Assembly: GCA_020137815.1 (NCBI GenBank)
Contig: CM035357.1
Span: 1-64,000, forward strand
From: Hormiphora californensis
Lineage: Eukaryota; Ctenophora; Tentaculata; Cydippida; Pleurobrachiidae
Length of the DNA: 64,000 bases
Reading direction: 5' to 3'
Made by a program: the position numbers and the translations under genes. Below are positions 11,240-26,103 of this stretch, piece by piece. Under the pieces are notes generated by a model. It worked only from the letters and a program-made list of their open reading frames with translations, ran no database searches and was not told the DNA's origin. Positions within the stretch are counted from its first letter, which is position 1. Each line of letters opens with the position of its first letter.

Positions 11240-11724
11240 GTAACAACTCTGGCTCATGCAACTCTGGCTCATAGAATCCATGAGCCAGAGTTGTAGGCCA
11301 GCCTACAACTCTGGCTCATAGAAATGAGTAAGTTGAGAACATGAATCATGCTGCCAGACCAAACCCAAAGAACCGAGACAAACCCCGCAAAACTAACCTC
11401 CAAACCAAACAACCAGCAAACCTCCACCAAACCTCCAAACCTCCACCAACCTCTAAACCTCCAAACCTCCAACAACCTCCAAACCTCCACCAAACCTCCA
11501 AACCTCCACCAACCTCCAAACCTCCAAACCTAAACGCAATCTTAACCACACCTAACGCCGTCAAACACCAAGATTAGGTTCTATGAGCCAGAGTTGTAGG
11601 CTGGCATAAAACTCTGGCTCATAGAGTCTGTGACAATCTATGAGCCAGAGTTGTAGGCCAGCCCACAACTCTGGCTCTCATAGATTCTATGAGCCAGAGT
11701 TGCATGAGCCAGAGTTGTAGGTAC
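11240..11724. mobile_element. Foldback element built from CTATGAGCCAGAGTTGTAG repeats
   Basis: Left end (AACTCTGGCTCATGCAACTC..) is the reverse complement of the right end at about 11680-11724. Several further direct and inverted copies of the ~20-bp GAGCCAGAGTTGTAGG word form local hairpins (for example 11278-11320, 11579-11625, 11638-11685). The centre (11395-11530) is a minisatellite of AAACCTCCA/CCAACCTCC units. No transposase ORF. Confidence 0.7.
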
Positions 11725-11735
11725 AGCTCGTCCCC

Positions 11736-11990
11736 CGCTAACATAATTCATGGGCCACCTTGTATTTCCCTCCCTTTCTTCCCCTTTGTCCCTCTCTCTT
11801 CCTCTCTCTGAGCACTCTCTTTCTCCCTCCGTCTCCCTACCCCTCGCTCCCCTATCTCCAAATGTTTCAGAGTGAATGCTTCACCCATGTTCTAGTACCC
11901 AAAATAGTACTAATAATCAACATAGAGAACCCTACCTCTCTCCCTCTTTCATATCCCTCTCTTTCTCCCTTTCTTGCGGAATTGCGCTCA
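11736..11990. other. CT-rich stretch, no gene seen
   Basis: Pyrimidine-rich sequence (CTCCCT, TCTCTC). Two halves share the phrase GTTCTAGTACC..AAATAGT with 10400-10430 and 10140-10165, suggesting a dispersed CT-flanked repeat. Confidence 0.45.
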
Positions 11991-12017
11991 AGCGATAAAA
12001 TTTGGCTCAAACGAGGA

Positions 12018-12099
12018 GTTCCATATTGGACGCTCTGATTGGTCGAGCGGGGATTATGCATCATCCCCGCTCGACCAATCAGAGCGTCCAATATGGAAC
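12018..12099. repeat. Near-perfect 82-bp palindrome
   Basis: GTTCCATATTGGACGCTCTG at 12018 reads back as its reverse complement ending at 12099; arms are ~36 bp around a ~10-nt centre (TTATGCATCA). It contains inverted CCAAT motifs (GATTGG) in both arms. A third GCTCTGATTGGCT follows at 12121. Confidence 0.8.
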
Positions 12100-12183
12100 A
12101 TCCATGATGATGTCACTCTGCGCTCTGATTGGCTAGGCTCTGGTCAATTTGAATGTTGGGCTTCAATCACTAAGCTCGTTTTG

Positions 12184-12973
12184 TTTAGATATGGGATCAG
12201 GGACTGATATGGGATCCGGGACTGATATGGGTTCCGGGACTGATATGGGATCCGGGACTGATATGGGACCCGGGACTGATATAGGATCCAGGACTGATAT
12301 GGGATCCAGGATTGATATGGGATCCGGGACTGATATGGGAACCAGGACTGATATGGGATCCGGGACTGATATGGGGTCCGGGACTGATATGGGATGCAGG
12401 ACTGATATGGGATCCGGGACTGATATGGATCCGGGACTGATATGGGATCCGGGATTGATATGGGATCCGGGACTATATGGGAACCAGGACTGATATGGGA
12501 TCCGGGACTGATATGGGATCCGGGACTGATATGGGATCCGGGACTGATATGGGATCCGGGACTGATATGGGATCCAGGACTGATATGGGATCCGGGACTG
12601 ATATGGGATCCGGGACTGATATGGGAACCAGGACTGATATGGGATCCAGGACTGATATGGGATCCAGGACTGATATGGGATCCAGGACTGATATGGGATC
12701 CGGGACTGATATGGGATACAGGACTGATATGGGATCTGGGACTGATATGGGATCCGGGACTGATATGGGATCCGGGACTGATATGGGGTCCGGGACTGAT
12801 ATGGGATGCAGGACTGATATGGGATCCGGGACTGATATGGGATCCGGGACTGATATGGGATCCGGGACTGATATGGGATCCGGGACTGATATGGGATCCG
12901 GGACTGATATGGGATCCGGGACTGATATGGGATCCGGGACTGATATGGGATCCGGGACTGATATGGGAACCAG
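12184..12973. repeat. 18-bp minisatellite, ~44 copies
   Basis: Tandem copies of GATATGGGATCCGGGACT with variants. As 18 is a multiple of three, it is open in several frames (GTDMGS, DPGLIW, SHISPG repeats). None has a start context, splice sites or composition suggesting a gene. Confidence 0.95.
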
Positions 12974-13349
12974 TTTTATTTAATGAAGACAAGAATAAAC
13001 AAGCAAGGATTTATTGGTTAATCACCCACAATAATGGTTTACAATGATAAATATTAGTTTCTTGTATCAAAGTTCTGATATCTTCTCGAACCTTCCACCA
13101 CTGTTGACTGATGACATCACTCTGTTGACTGATGAAATCACTTTGTTATTGTTGGTCGGGTTATACCCACCAGATCCACCGGTTACTGAACCTCTGGACG
13201 TTAAGAGAGTTTTACTGCTCAGCCTCTTGTAAAGTGTACTTTGGGAATATCGATTTGCCACCTGAAATAATGGAGGTGTTTTATGTTCTAATCCTGCATT
13301 TGTGCAGTGAGACAGAATCGAGCAATGAAATAACACAGTTTGTGGTTTT

Positions 13350-14795
13350 CCACTTGTTCTCGAACTCTCATGTTGCTATAGTTACCAACTTGTTCTCGAA
13401 CTCTCATGTTGCTATAGTTACCAACCTGTTCTCGAACTCTTCTGTTGCTATAGTTACCAACCTGTTCTCGAACTCTCCTGTTGCTATAGTTACCAACCTG
13501 TTCTCGAACTCTCCTGTTGCTATAGTTACCAACCTGTTCTCGAACTCTCCGGTTGCTATAGTTACCAACCTGTTCTCGAACTCTCCTGTTGCTATAGTTA
13601 CCAACCTATTCTCGAACTCTCCTGTTGCTATAGTTACCAACCTGTTCTCGAACTATCCTGTTGCTATAGTTACCAACCTGTTCTCGAACTCTCCTGTTGC
13701 TATAGTTACCAACCTGTTCTCGAACTCTCATGTTGCTATAGTTATCAACCTGTTCTCGAACTCTCCTGTTGCTATAGTTACCAACCTGTTCTCGAACTCT
13801 CCTGTTGCTATAATAGTTACCAACCTGTTCTCGAACTCTCCTGTTGCTATAGTTACCAACCTGTTCTCGAACTCTCCGGTTGCTATAGTTACCAACCTGT
13901 TCTCGAACTCTCCTGTTGCTATAGTTACCAACCTATTCTCGAACTCTCCTGTTGCTATAGTTACCAACCTGTTCTCGAACTATCCTGTTGCTATAGTTAC
14001 CAACCTGTTCTCGAACTCTCCTGTTGCTATAGTTACCAACCTGTTCTCGAACTCTCATGTTGCTATAGTTACCAACCTGTTCTCGAACTCTCCTGTTGCT
14101 ATAGTTACCAACCTGTTCTCGAACTCTCCTGTTGCTATAATAGTTACCAACCTGTTCTCGAACTCTCCTGTTGCTATAGTTACCAACCTGTTCTCGAACT
14201 CTCCGGTTGCTATAGTTACCAACCTGTTCTCGAACTCTCCTGTTGCTATAGTTACCAACCTATTCTCGAACTCTCCTGTTGCTATAGTTACCAACCTGTT
14301 CTCGAACTATCCTGTTGCTATAGTTACCAACCTGTTCTCGAACTCTCCTGTTGCTATAGTTACCAACCTGTTCTCGAACTATCCTGTTGCTATAGTTACC
14401 AACCTGTTCTCGAACTATCCTGTTGCTATAGTTACCAACCTGTTCTCGAACTCTCCTGTTGCTATAGTTACCAACCTGTTCTCGAACTCTCAAGTTGCTA
14501 TAGTTACCAACCTGTTCTCGAACTCTCCGGTTGCTATAGTTACCAACCTGTTCTCGAACTCTCCTGTTGCTATAATAGTTACCAACCTGTTCTCGAACTC
14601 TCCTGTTGCTATAGTTACCAACCTATTCTCGAACTCTCCTGTTGCTATAATAGTTACCAACCTGTTCTCGAACTCTCCTGTTGCTATAGTTACCAACCTG
14701 TTCTCGAACTCTCCTGTTGCTATAATAGTTACCAACCTGTTCTCGAACTCTCCGGTTGCTATAGTTACCAACCTGTTCTCGAACTCTCCGGTTGC
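13350..14795. repeat. 36-bp minisatellite (~39 copies) overlapping the GPCR 3' end
   Basis: Unit GTTACCAACCTGTTCTCGAA + CTCTCCTGTTGCTATA, with some 39-bp units carrying an extra ATA. On the minus strand it reads SNRRVREQVGNY in the GPCR frame, directly continuing the receptor tail until a TAG at 14625-14623. A 3-unit-scale pattern of variants (Cys/Tyr-type CTATCC, CTCATG) recurs, so higher-order duplication occurred. A 565-codon + strand ORF is only the repeat read the other way. Confidence 0.95.
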
Positions 14796-17700
14796 TGGTG
14801 ATGTAGATGATAAAGTTGAAGATGGGTGATGTGTAGAACATTGTGCAGGTCAACACCTGCGCTACCTGCAGAGTATAAGAGCTGTTTATTCCCACAGAAT
14901 CATATTTACTTGTATTATTAGTGCTAGTAGTGTCAACGTTCATGTCACGTGATGCCCATATAAGGTGTTGTGTTTCACGTGATGCCCATATAAGGTGTTG
15001 TGTTTCACGTGATGCCCATATAAGGTGTTGTGTTTCACGTGATGTCCATATAAGGTGTTGTGTTTCACGTGATGCCCATATAAGGTATTGTGTGTCACGT
15101 GGTCAACTTACTTTGTAGGACATGTTGACGTTGAGTGTGCCAAGAAGGATTTCAGGAAAAGTAGTAAATGTTCCTGATGCCACAATGCAACTGCTTATAA
15201 TAAGTAATGTAGTAGCATTCATTCTACGTTTTAAAATCACTGCAATCATTACCAAGTACCTGGAACAGTTATTAGTGAGCAGACTTAGTCCAAATGCCCA
15301 TATATGGTGTTTTGTGTACCACGTGATGCCCATATATGGTGCCCATTACTTACATGGCAGTTATGATAAGGATTGGCGTGATAAGGAAGGCGATGGGTTC
15401 CAGTCTGGAGGAGCCTTGAGGAACACACAAATGATATCTGTCGTTGTAAGAAAACTAAAACAAGACATGATTAATAAATGGGCAATCAATTAGTTAATTA
15501 GTTCATTAATCAGTTAATTAGTTAGATTGTTAATTGATTAATTAGATAATTAATTAACTAGATAATTAGTTTTTCTTACCGGCATGTTTTGTAAGGCATA
15601 ATGCCGTACAACGTAGTACATCAACAACAAACTTGGTAGAATCCACGATAACACGGCCAACAATTTACTGGTCCTGCAGAATGTGTTTTATAATATAGAT
15701 AACCCCGGCTAGTAGAGGGATGAAAACAATTTACTGGTCCTGCGAGGATTATGGTGAACAAACACCAAACGGCAAACACAATTGTTTGTTCAGATAAAAG
15801 CATCAATCTAACACTCTCATATAATAAATTACACGGTCGCTTGTAGTGGGAAAACGGTAATGGAAAACGAAAGATACAGTAAGACGACGCGCAACCGTGG
15901 CCAATCAGGGCGCTAGTACGTGCTGAACACATGTACTTTTTGCCGCGCGTTATGCACCGTGTGTGTCTCCTTACTGTATTTTCATTACGGTAATTTGACT
16001 ACAAGCAGCACTGTAATACTGGAATGATGAATCTGTCTGATAGACTGTCAGAGCATTGACCTGACCCATTATCGTGCGCGATAACTGTGGTCAGAGCATT
16101 GGCCTGACAGCTGATAGAGAATCTCTACGTGTTGTTTCTAACCTGTCTGTTATGATGCTAGGATATTTAATTGGAAACAGGATTGCCACAAGTCGGTCAA
16201 TAGTCAGAGGAAACAGACACAGTATCACGTTGTTCCTGAAAAGGGAGGTCAAGGTGATGCCCTTATTGAGTGTCACGTGATGCCCATGTATGGTGTTGAG
16301 TGTCACGTGATGCCTATATATGGTGTTGATTGTCACGTGATGCCCATATATGGTGTTGTGTATCACGTTACAAATGATTGACCTACCAGTAAAGTGTTGC
16401 GAAAATGTAGAAAGCGTTGCAGAATTCCAAATTACCAAATTGTTCATCAACACAAAACAATTTCTTGGAAATTATACTCATTCCTAAAAGAGAACACATC
16501 AATAATACTTGACTAGTACTACGTCGAATATAACGCAGCTTAAACACATATTCAATTTGGGTCACTACAATTTCCAATATGTACTTACCCCTAAGTATTC
16601 CAATGCCAGATAAAAGAGTATCATTTATCGCAATATTCATGATGAAAATGCTCTGAAAATGTGTCGAGGAAGTTTTGGAAAGGTCAACACTAAACATTAA
16701 ATACTTTAAACATATACAATACTTAAGGGTACACCGACCGAAATTTTTTGTCGAGTGCAGGGCAATCTCTCACCGTAGGGTTGTAGGCCATGCCAAGGAG
16801 ACCTCAAATATGCAATTTGAGCTCTCAAGTCGAATTCATATTTTTGCTACAGCTGTTTAAAAAATGTCCTGTAAATTCGTTTTTGGCATCTCAAAAAAAT
16901 TTTTTTAAAGATAGGAGCATGAAAATTTGGGGATTTGAAGAGGACATGAAGGTGAATAACCACAAAAAATTTTTTTGCAATCCGAGCTGATTTCCGGTCC
17001 TGAGATGGATTTCTTTTTTTCCACTTTAACGCCCTATTTGGCAAAGTTCCGAAAACATGTGAAAACTGTAAATTGGTGAAAAGTTGCGTCTAACGATTAT
17101 CTAAGTGGCCATAAATTTTGGGCGTATCCTTATTTGAGATAAGCTGTACAGAGTTTTTTTTGTGAAAGCCGTCATTTCAGAAATAAATAAATTCCCTGTA
17201 TCTCAAAAACGGCTGATCGTAGAGACCTGAGACTATGCTTAAACGATTCAGAAGGTCCGATTTTGGGGGGGTCTTCTGAGAGACATTTTGCTCCTACTTC
17301 AACCGTTTTTGCTGTAATTGCGAAAAACAAAAATTCATCTTCGCCATCGTGGATTTTTTGTGATTTTGTTTTTGGTGATTATAGGGACCCATATGGACCA
17401 AATAGTGAAGGAATTAGCTTGTTACACATTTTTCCATTTTTTTCGGTCCTTTCCTAGCCAAAATTCCCTAATTACAGGATATTGGAGTTTAGCTTTTGCC
17501 CTTTTCATAGAATTTGTTTTTCGCAGTTACAGCAAAAACGGTTGAAGTAGGAGCAAAATGTCTCTCAGAAGACCCCCCCAAAATCGGACCTTCTGAATCG
17601 TTTAAGCATAGTCTCAGGTCTCTACGATCAGCCGTTTTTGAGATACAGGGAATTTATTTATTTCTGAAATGACGGCTTTCACAAAAAAAACTCTGTACAG

Positions 17701-18246
17701 CTTATCTCAAATAAGGATACGCCCAAAATTTATGGCCACTTAGATAATCGTTAGACGCAACTTTTCACCAATTTACAGTTTTCACATGTTTTCGGAACTT
17801 TGCCAAATAGGGCGTTAAAGTGGAAAAAAAGAAATCCATCTCAGGACCGGAAATCAGCTCGGATTGCAAAAAAAATTTTTTGTGGTTATTCACCTTCATG
17901 TCCTCTTCAAATCCCCAAATTTTCATGCTCCTATCTTTAAAAAAATTTTTTGAGATGCCAAAAACGAATTTACAGGACATTTTTTAAACAGCTGTAGCAA
18001 AAATATGAATTCGACTTGAGAGCTCAAATTGCATATTTGAGGTCTCCTTGGCATGGCCTACAACCCTACGGTGAGAGATTGCCCTGCACTCGACAAAAAA
18101 TTTCGGTCGGTGTACCCTTAAAAACATTAAAGCTGAAATGTAATTACCTTTAGTCCAGGAAGACGAATAATATTTTTAGTGAGACAGTAAAGCACCGCCA
18201 AACTGAGAATAACACCAACAGTCCCTATAGACACTAAACACCCTCC
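14623..18246 (-). CDS. Rhodopsin-like G protein-coupled receptor, 5' end not found
   Basis: Eight phase-consistent exons: 18246-18148 (TM1), 16652-16589 (TM2), 16483-16387, 16235-16143 (TM3), 15673-15580 (TM4), 15454-15354 (ECL2/TM5), 15259-15112 (TM6), 14865-14623 (TM7 and tail), together 312 residues. Class A signs: IDR in place of DRY at the end of TM3; a Cys 25 residues before that Arg and a Cys in ECL2 (YHLCVP) for the usual disulfide; SPIFNFIIY in TM7 in place of NPxxY. TM6 lacks CWxP. The tail runs into the 36-bp minisatellite and stops after about four repeats of SNRRVREQVGNY. The TM1-TM2 intron carries the 1.39-kb foldback at 16726-18118. The ligand cannot be inferred. An upstream exon with the start codon and N-terminus was not identified. 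Confidence 0.8.
14938..15108. repeat. 30-bp repeat TCACGTGATGCCCATATAAG.., ~5.6 copies
   Basis: Tandem copies of a 30-bp unit starting with a CACGTG E-box and containing CCCATATA, lying in the last GPCR intron. Dispersed copies with CCCATATATGG occur at 15319-15340, 16272-16372, 54780-54812 and 54876-54910. Confidence 0.9.
15478..15570. repeat. AT-rich TTAATTAG repeat
   Basis: Low-complexity run of TAATTAG-type units within the TM4-TM5 intron of the GPCR gene. Confidence 0.8.
15727..15747 (-). repeat. Duplicated acceptor/exon start of the GPCR TM4 exon
   Basis: AACAATTTACTGGTCCTGC here repeats 15659-15676, which is the first bases of the TM4 exon plus part of its 3' splice site. The extra copy lies 68 bp upstream in transcript order. 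Confidence 0.75.
16262..16375. repeat. Dispersed TCACGTGATGCCCATATA repeat, ~3.5 copies
   Basis: Roughly 32-bp spaced copies of GTCACGTGATGCCCATATAT plus GGTGTTG in the intron upstream of the TM3 exon. Same family as 14938-15108 and 54778-54912. Confidence 0.85.
16726..18118. mobile_element. 1393-bp foldback transposon FB1 with TA target duplication
   Basis: Arms of about 600 bp (16726-~17326 and ~17516-18118) are near-perfect reverse complements, beginning AGGGTACACCGACCG and flanked by TA on both sides (16724-16725, 18119-18120). The ~190-bp centre has no transposase ORF. Part of the centre (about 17370-17435: GACCCATA..AGTGAAGGAATTAGCTTGTT) resembles the arms of FB3 at 38965-39969, so the two are relatives. 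TA duplication fits Tc1/mariner-type transposition. Confidence 0.9.
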
Positions 18247-18558
18247 CTGCAGAAAAAGAAACAATTGTTAAAATCTGCAGTTGAAGATTTTGAGAATTCG
18301 ATTTATATAGCAGGGTTTAAGGGTTTCTATATAGAGTTTACATTAATCAGTCGAAATTGACAGGACGGTTCCAAAATTATACAGCCATCATCCTTGATGT
18401 TTCCATAAAATAGATCTGGACGCATTTTATACTAAAGCATGGAAAACATTTCCATAATACTAAACAGAGCTCTGCAGAGTCGGGAATGAAATACGGGGGA
18501 TTACGACAAATAACATAACCCACTAGGGACATCATGGGGATGACGGGGGCCTGAAAGG

Positions 18559-18725
18559 AGAGCCCGAGAGGAAATCCCGAACCCATTCCCCAAAAGATTC
18601 ATTTGCGCATTATATTACCAAAATCATACTTTCACCACTCAGAAGGCGTACGTGTGTGAAAGTACAATTGGTAATGCGCAAGTGAATCTTTCGGGGAACT
18701 GGTTCGGGATTTTCTAACGGGCTCT
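18559..18725. repeat. Imperfect 167-bp palindrome
   Basis: Arms GAGCCCGAGAGGAAATCCCG.. and ..CGGGATTTTCTAACGGGCTC pair with mismatches around a short centre near 18635-18655. Looks like a decayed MITE in the 5' region of the GPCR gene. Confidence 0.7.
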
Positions 18726-19000
18726 TCTATCGGGATCCTGTAATCCACTCCTAGGAATCCAAAAACAAAGCGCTCCGCCAATGCTCTGACAGGAACATAT
18801 TAATTGTTAGAACTGCACCTGTAGTAGTAGTGACGTAAAATACATGGTGGATCTAGTAACTGTGTCGCTTGTAGTGGGAATACGGTGTCTGAGCAATACG
18901 GTATTTGACCATTACCAGTCGCTTGGAGTGATAAACGTAGGGCGCGAAGGTTTCATAGCATATAATGAAAGCATTGCATGCGCGCACCATTAGCACTTTT
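18726..19000. other. 5' flank of GPCR gene, no exon recognised
   Basis: Includes GTCGCTTGTAGTGGGAA..ACGGT phrases that also occur near 15835-15860, so at least part is repetitive. An upstream GPCR exon could lie here but none stood out. Confidence 0.4.
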
Positions 19001-19002
19001 AT

Positions 19003-19083
19003 TTACTTACTTTGCAGGACACATGTGTTGTTAATCTGGCCAGATTGACAACACATGTGTCCTGCAAAGTAAGTAAATAAAAG
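19003..19083. repeat. 81-bp palindrome
   Basis: TTTATTTACTTACTTTGCAG at 19003 and its reverse complement (CTGCAAAGTAAGTAAATA) near 19064-19083 form ~33-bp arms around a short AATCTGGCCAGATT-type centre. Confidence 0.8.
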
Positions 19084-19762
19084 CACCAGATCTGGTGCTC
19101 TCTGATTGGTCACGCTAGCGCGTCGTCTTACCGTGTCCTATCAGTTACTGAACCTTTTTTAAAATAAAACCGATACCCGGAGTCTCACTGTGTGACATTG
19201 GAACACCGATTGCGTGCGAATTCTAGCTGTGTGGAGCTTACTCTTGGTCGCCACGGGTCCTCTGTCACATATTGGTCACAAGGCTGCACACTTGTACAGT
19301 ATAAACAGTATTTCAACATACTGTTTCGGTGAAAATAAGCGGTGGCCGGTGCTGTAACCTTTTAATGTTGAAGCTATTCTTTTTGCTGCGTCTGACTCTT
19401 AGTCGCACTTCATATGTTGATCAACCAGACTCGGACTGACGTAACAATATCGCTCTCGTTCATTCAAACCCCCCCCCCCATTTCGTTTTCATTTAGATGC
19501 ATTTTGTAATTTGTACATATGAGAATGATGCCAGCTGAATTCTTTGTTCTTTCGATCACTGATTTCCATAACAAAAGAACGTTATCTCTCTCAACTATCA
19601 TCACACACAGACATGAATCATGATGAGTAATGATATAATTGACTTGAGCATCATGTAGAGTAAAAGTGATAGTTGTATATTACCCCTTACTCAACAACTT
19701 GAGCATGAATTCCCCCCCCCTGGGTTCGCGGCATTGATCACAGATACACTTGCAAGACATAA

Positions 19763-24369
<4,607 letters not shown>

Positions 24370-24399
24370 AAGGCTGGTTGTGAGACTAGTATGCGTAGT

Positions 24400-25330
24400 A
24401 CGTGTAGTACGCATTGCGTACACTACATTGTCGCAAGATCTACAGACTATACCGTAACCAATCATTTGACATTTGGATTCGACATTGATTGTATCTTACA
24501 TAGAACAGCCTTGTCCCCCCTATAATTAAGGTTTTTGTTTATGTACTATCATGGAGACACAGCTAAATGTTCCTAATTTCCATCTGCAGTTGAAATTATT
24601 CAGATTCTCTGGACAGTACTGTGTGAGACTCAACAAGTGCCTCCACTGCTGCGGCGCCGAAACTGAGCCCACAACCACAAGCCCCGCCCGCCCCACCCCC
24701 TACTGCACGCCCCACCCCCACCACTACCTCCCGCCCCACCACTATCACTAACACTACCTCCAATCTTAGCCGTAGTAATATAAACCAAATTGCAGAAAGT
24801 GCCAAACACTGCAAGCATCGTCTTGGTTTATTCGGAAAGCGAGCACCTCGTGATTGGATAAAAGTGCTGCTTGTAGTCGTATTACTGTAATGAAAAGTCA
24901 AGAAACATCTGTTTTTCAAAACTCAGAACGAACTTTTTTTTACAAAATATACACCTTAATCAGCTATATAAATCTCGGGGGTGATAAGTTTTAGTGATTT
25001 AGTATTTAGGAACATTTGGGGGGAAAAGAAAAGTACACGTGTGGGTGAAAATTGCAATAAAATTGTGCCGATATGCAACTTTCATCTCCACGTGCACTAA
25101 AGGGGTTTCTCATGTTGTGCTACTGTGTACTGGATGGTGTTGTACGTGGTAACACGTGAGAGTGTTCTATATATTAGCAGGTGTGGATTATGTGTGCATT
25201 AGTCTCTCGTCCTCTCTCTCTCTCTCTTCACTGCTAGATGTTGTTCGCGGTGTTAGTGTCTCTCCCAATCGTAGAACCTTTCAGTTTACTTGGACAACAT
25301 AATGTTCAGGAACTCTGAAACGGATTAAAG
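24400..25330. other. 5' flank of protease gene, no gene seen
   Basis: Contains C-rich CCACCCC stretch (24670-24750) and pyrimidine runs. No conserved ORF recognised. Confidence 0.45.
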
Positions 25331-25337
25331 GATTAGG

Positions 25338-25470
25338 AATCGGGGTGGGTGGCGTTAGTTAGGGGTGGGGCGGGATGGGGCGGTGGGGCGGAGGGGCGGT
25401 GGGGGCGGTGGGGCGGGGTGGGTGGCGTTAGTTAGGGGTGGGCGGGATGGGGCGGTGGGGCGGGCGGAGT
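25338..25470. repeat. GGGGCGGTGGGGCGG-type G-rich repeat
   Basis: Tandem GGGGCGGTG units with a ~75-bp duplicated block starting GGGTGGGTGGCGTTAGTTAG. The same GGGGCGGTGGGG vocabulary occurs at 25970-26096. Strong quadruplex-forming potential. Confidence 0.85.
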
Positions 25471-25931
25471 GTGTTATTGTTAGTGGTATCTCGTATCTTT
25501 AGTAATTAAGGCAGGTGTTTATCAAAACGCGAACGATTGAGTTTATTCTTTGATGTGGTTGAGGATAAATTAGAGGAATTCCACTCGGGGCTAATTCTAT
25601 TTTCAAACATTTGACTGAAATATTTCAGGTAGTTTCCATTTAAATTAGCCTCTAATTATTGTACAGCAGAGGCGGTGTTAAATTTGGTAAATTTGAAGTT
25701 TTACATCGAGGGAAGTGCTAAGAAGTGACAGGATAGTCATCAATGCAGGGAAGAGATTCAAGAAGAGCTAAAACCGGAAGAAAAGTATAAAGTTAAGAAG
25801 GTTAAAACATGTCAATTGAGGGTTGATTGAAAGGCTTTAGTGTAAACTTTGTGTAAATTTTGCTCGAAGAAGCCCTAAAAGGAGCAGTTGGCGAGGTCAA
25901 AATGACAGGAAACTTCATCTGAGAGAACTTA

Positions 25932-25972
25932 CCGTCGTAGTTGATAACTCCATCTCCATCAACATCATTAGT
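25932..25972 (-). repeat. Duplicated 3' end and donor of the EF-hand 4 exon
   Basis: Repeats the last ~36 nt of the exon at 26104-26160 (GATGTTGATGGAGATGGAGT..), including its GACG|GTAAG donor, with one substitution (CTC to ATC), separated by the G-rich array at 25973-26096. Confidence 0.85.
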
Positions 25973-26096
25973 GAGGGGTGGGCGGGGTGGGGTGGGGTGA
26001 GGCGGTGGGGCGGTGGGGCGGGTTGGGGCGGTGGGGCGGGGTGGGGCGGTGGGGCGCTGGGGCGGGGTGGGGCGGTGGGGCGGGGTAGTAGTTGAG
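25973..26096. repeat. GGGGCGGTGGGGCGGG repeat in calmodulin-like gene
   Basis: Dense G-runs on the + strand (C-rich in the transcript) between the EF4 exon and its partial duplicate. Confidence 0.9.
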
Positions 26097-26103
26097 AACT
26101 TAC

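Noticed and set aside
12144-13047. Long ORFs of GTDMGS, DPGLIW and SHISPG repeats
   Set aside because: The 18-bp repeat is a multiple of three and lacks stops in several frames on both strands at once, so openness is not evidence of coding.
13132-14829. 565-codon + strand ORF of LFSNSPVAIVTN repeats
   Set aside because: It is the 36-bp minisatellite read in the wrong strand. The minus strand carries the GPCR tail in frame, and the ORF has no domain or splice context outside the array.
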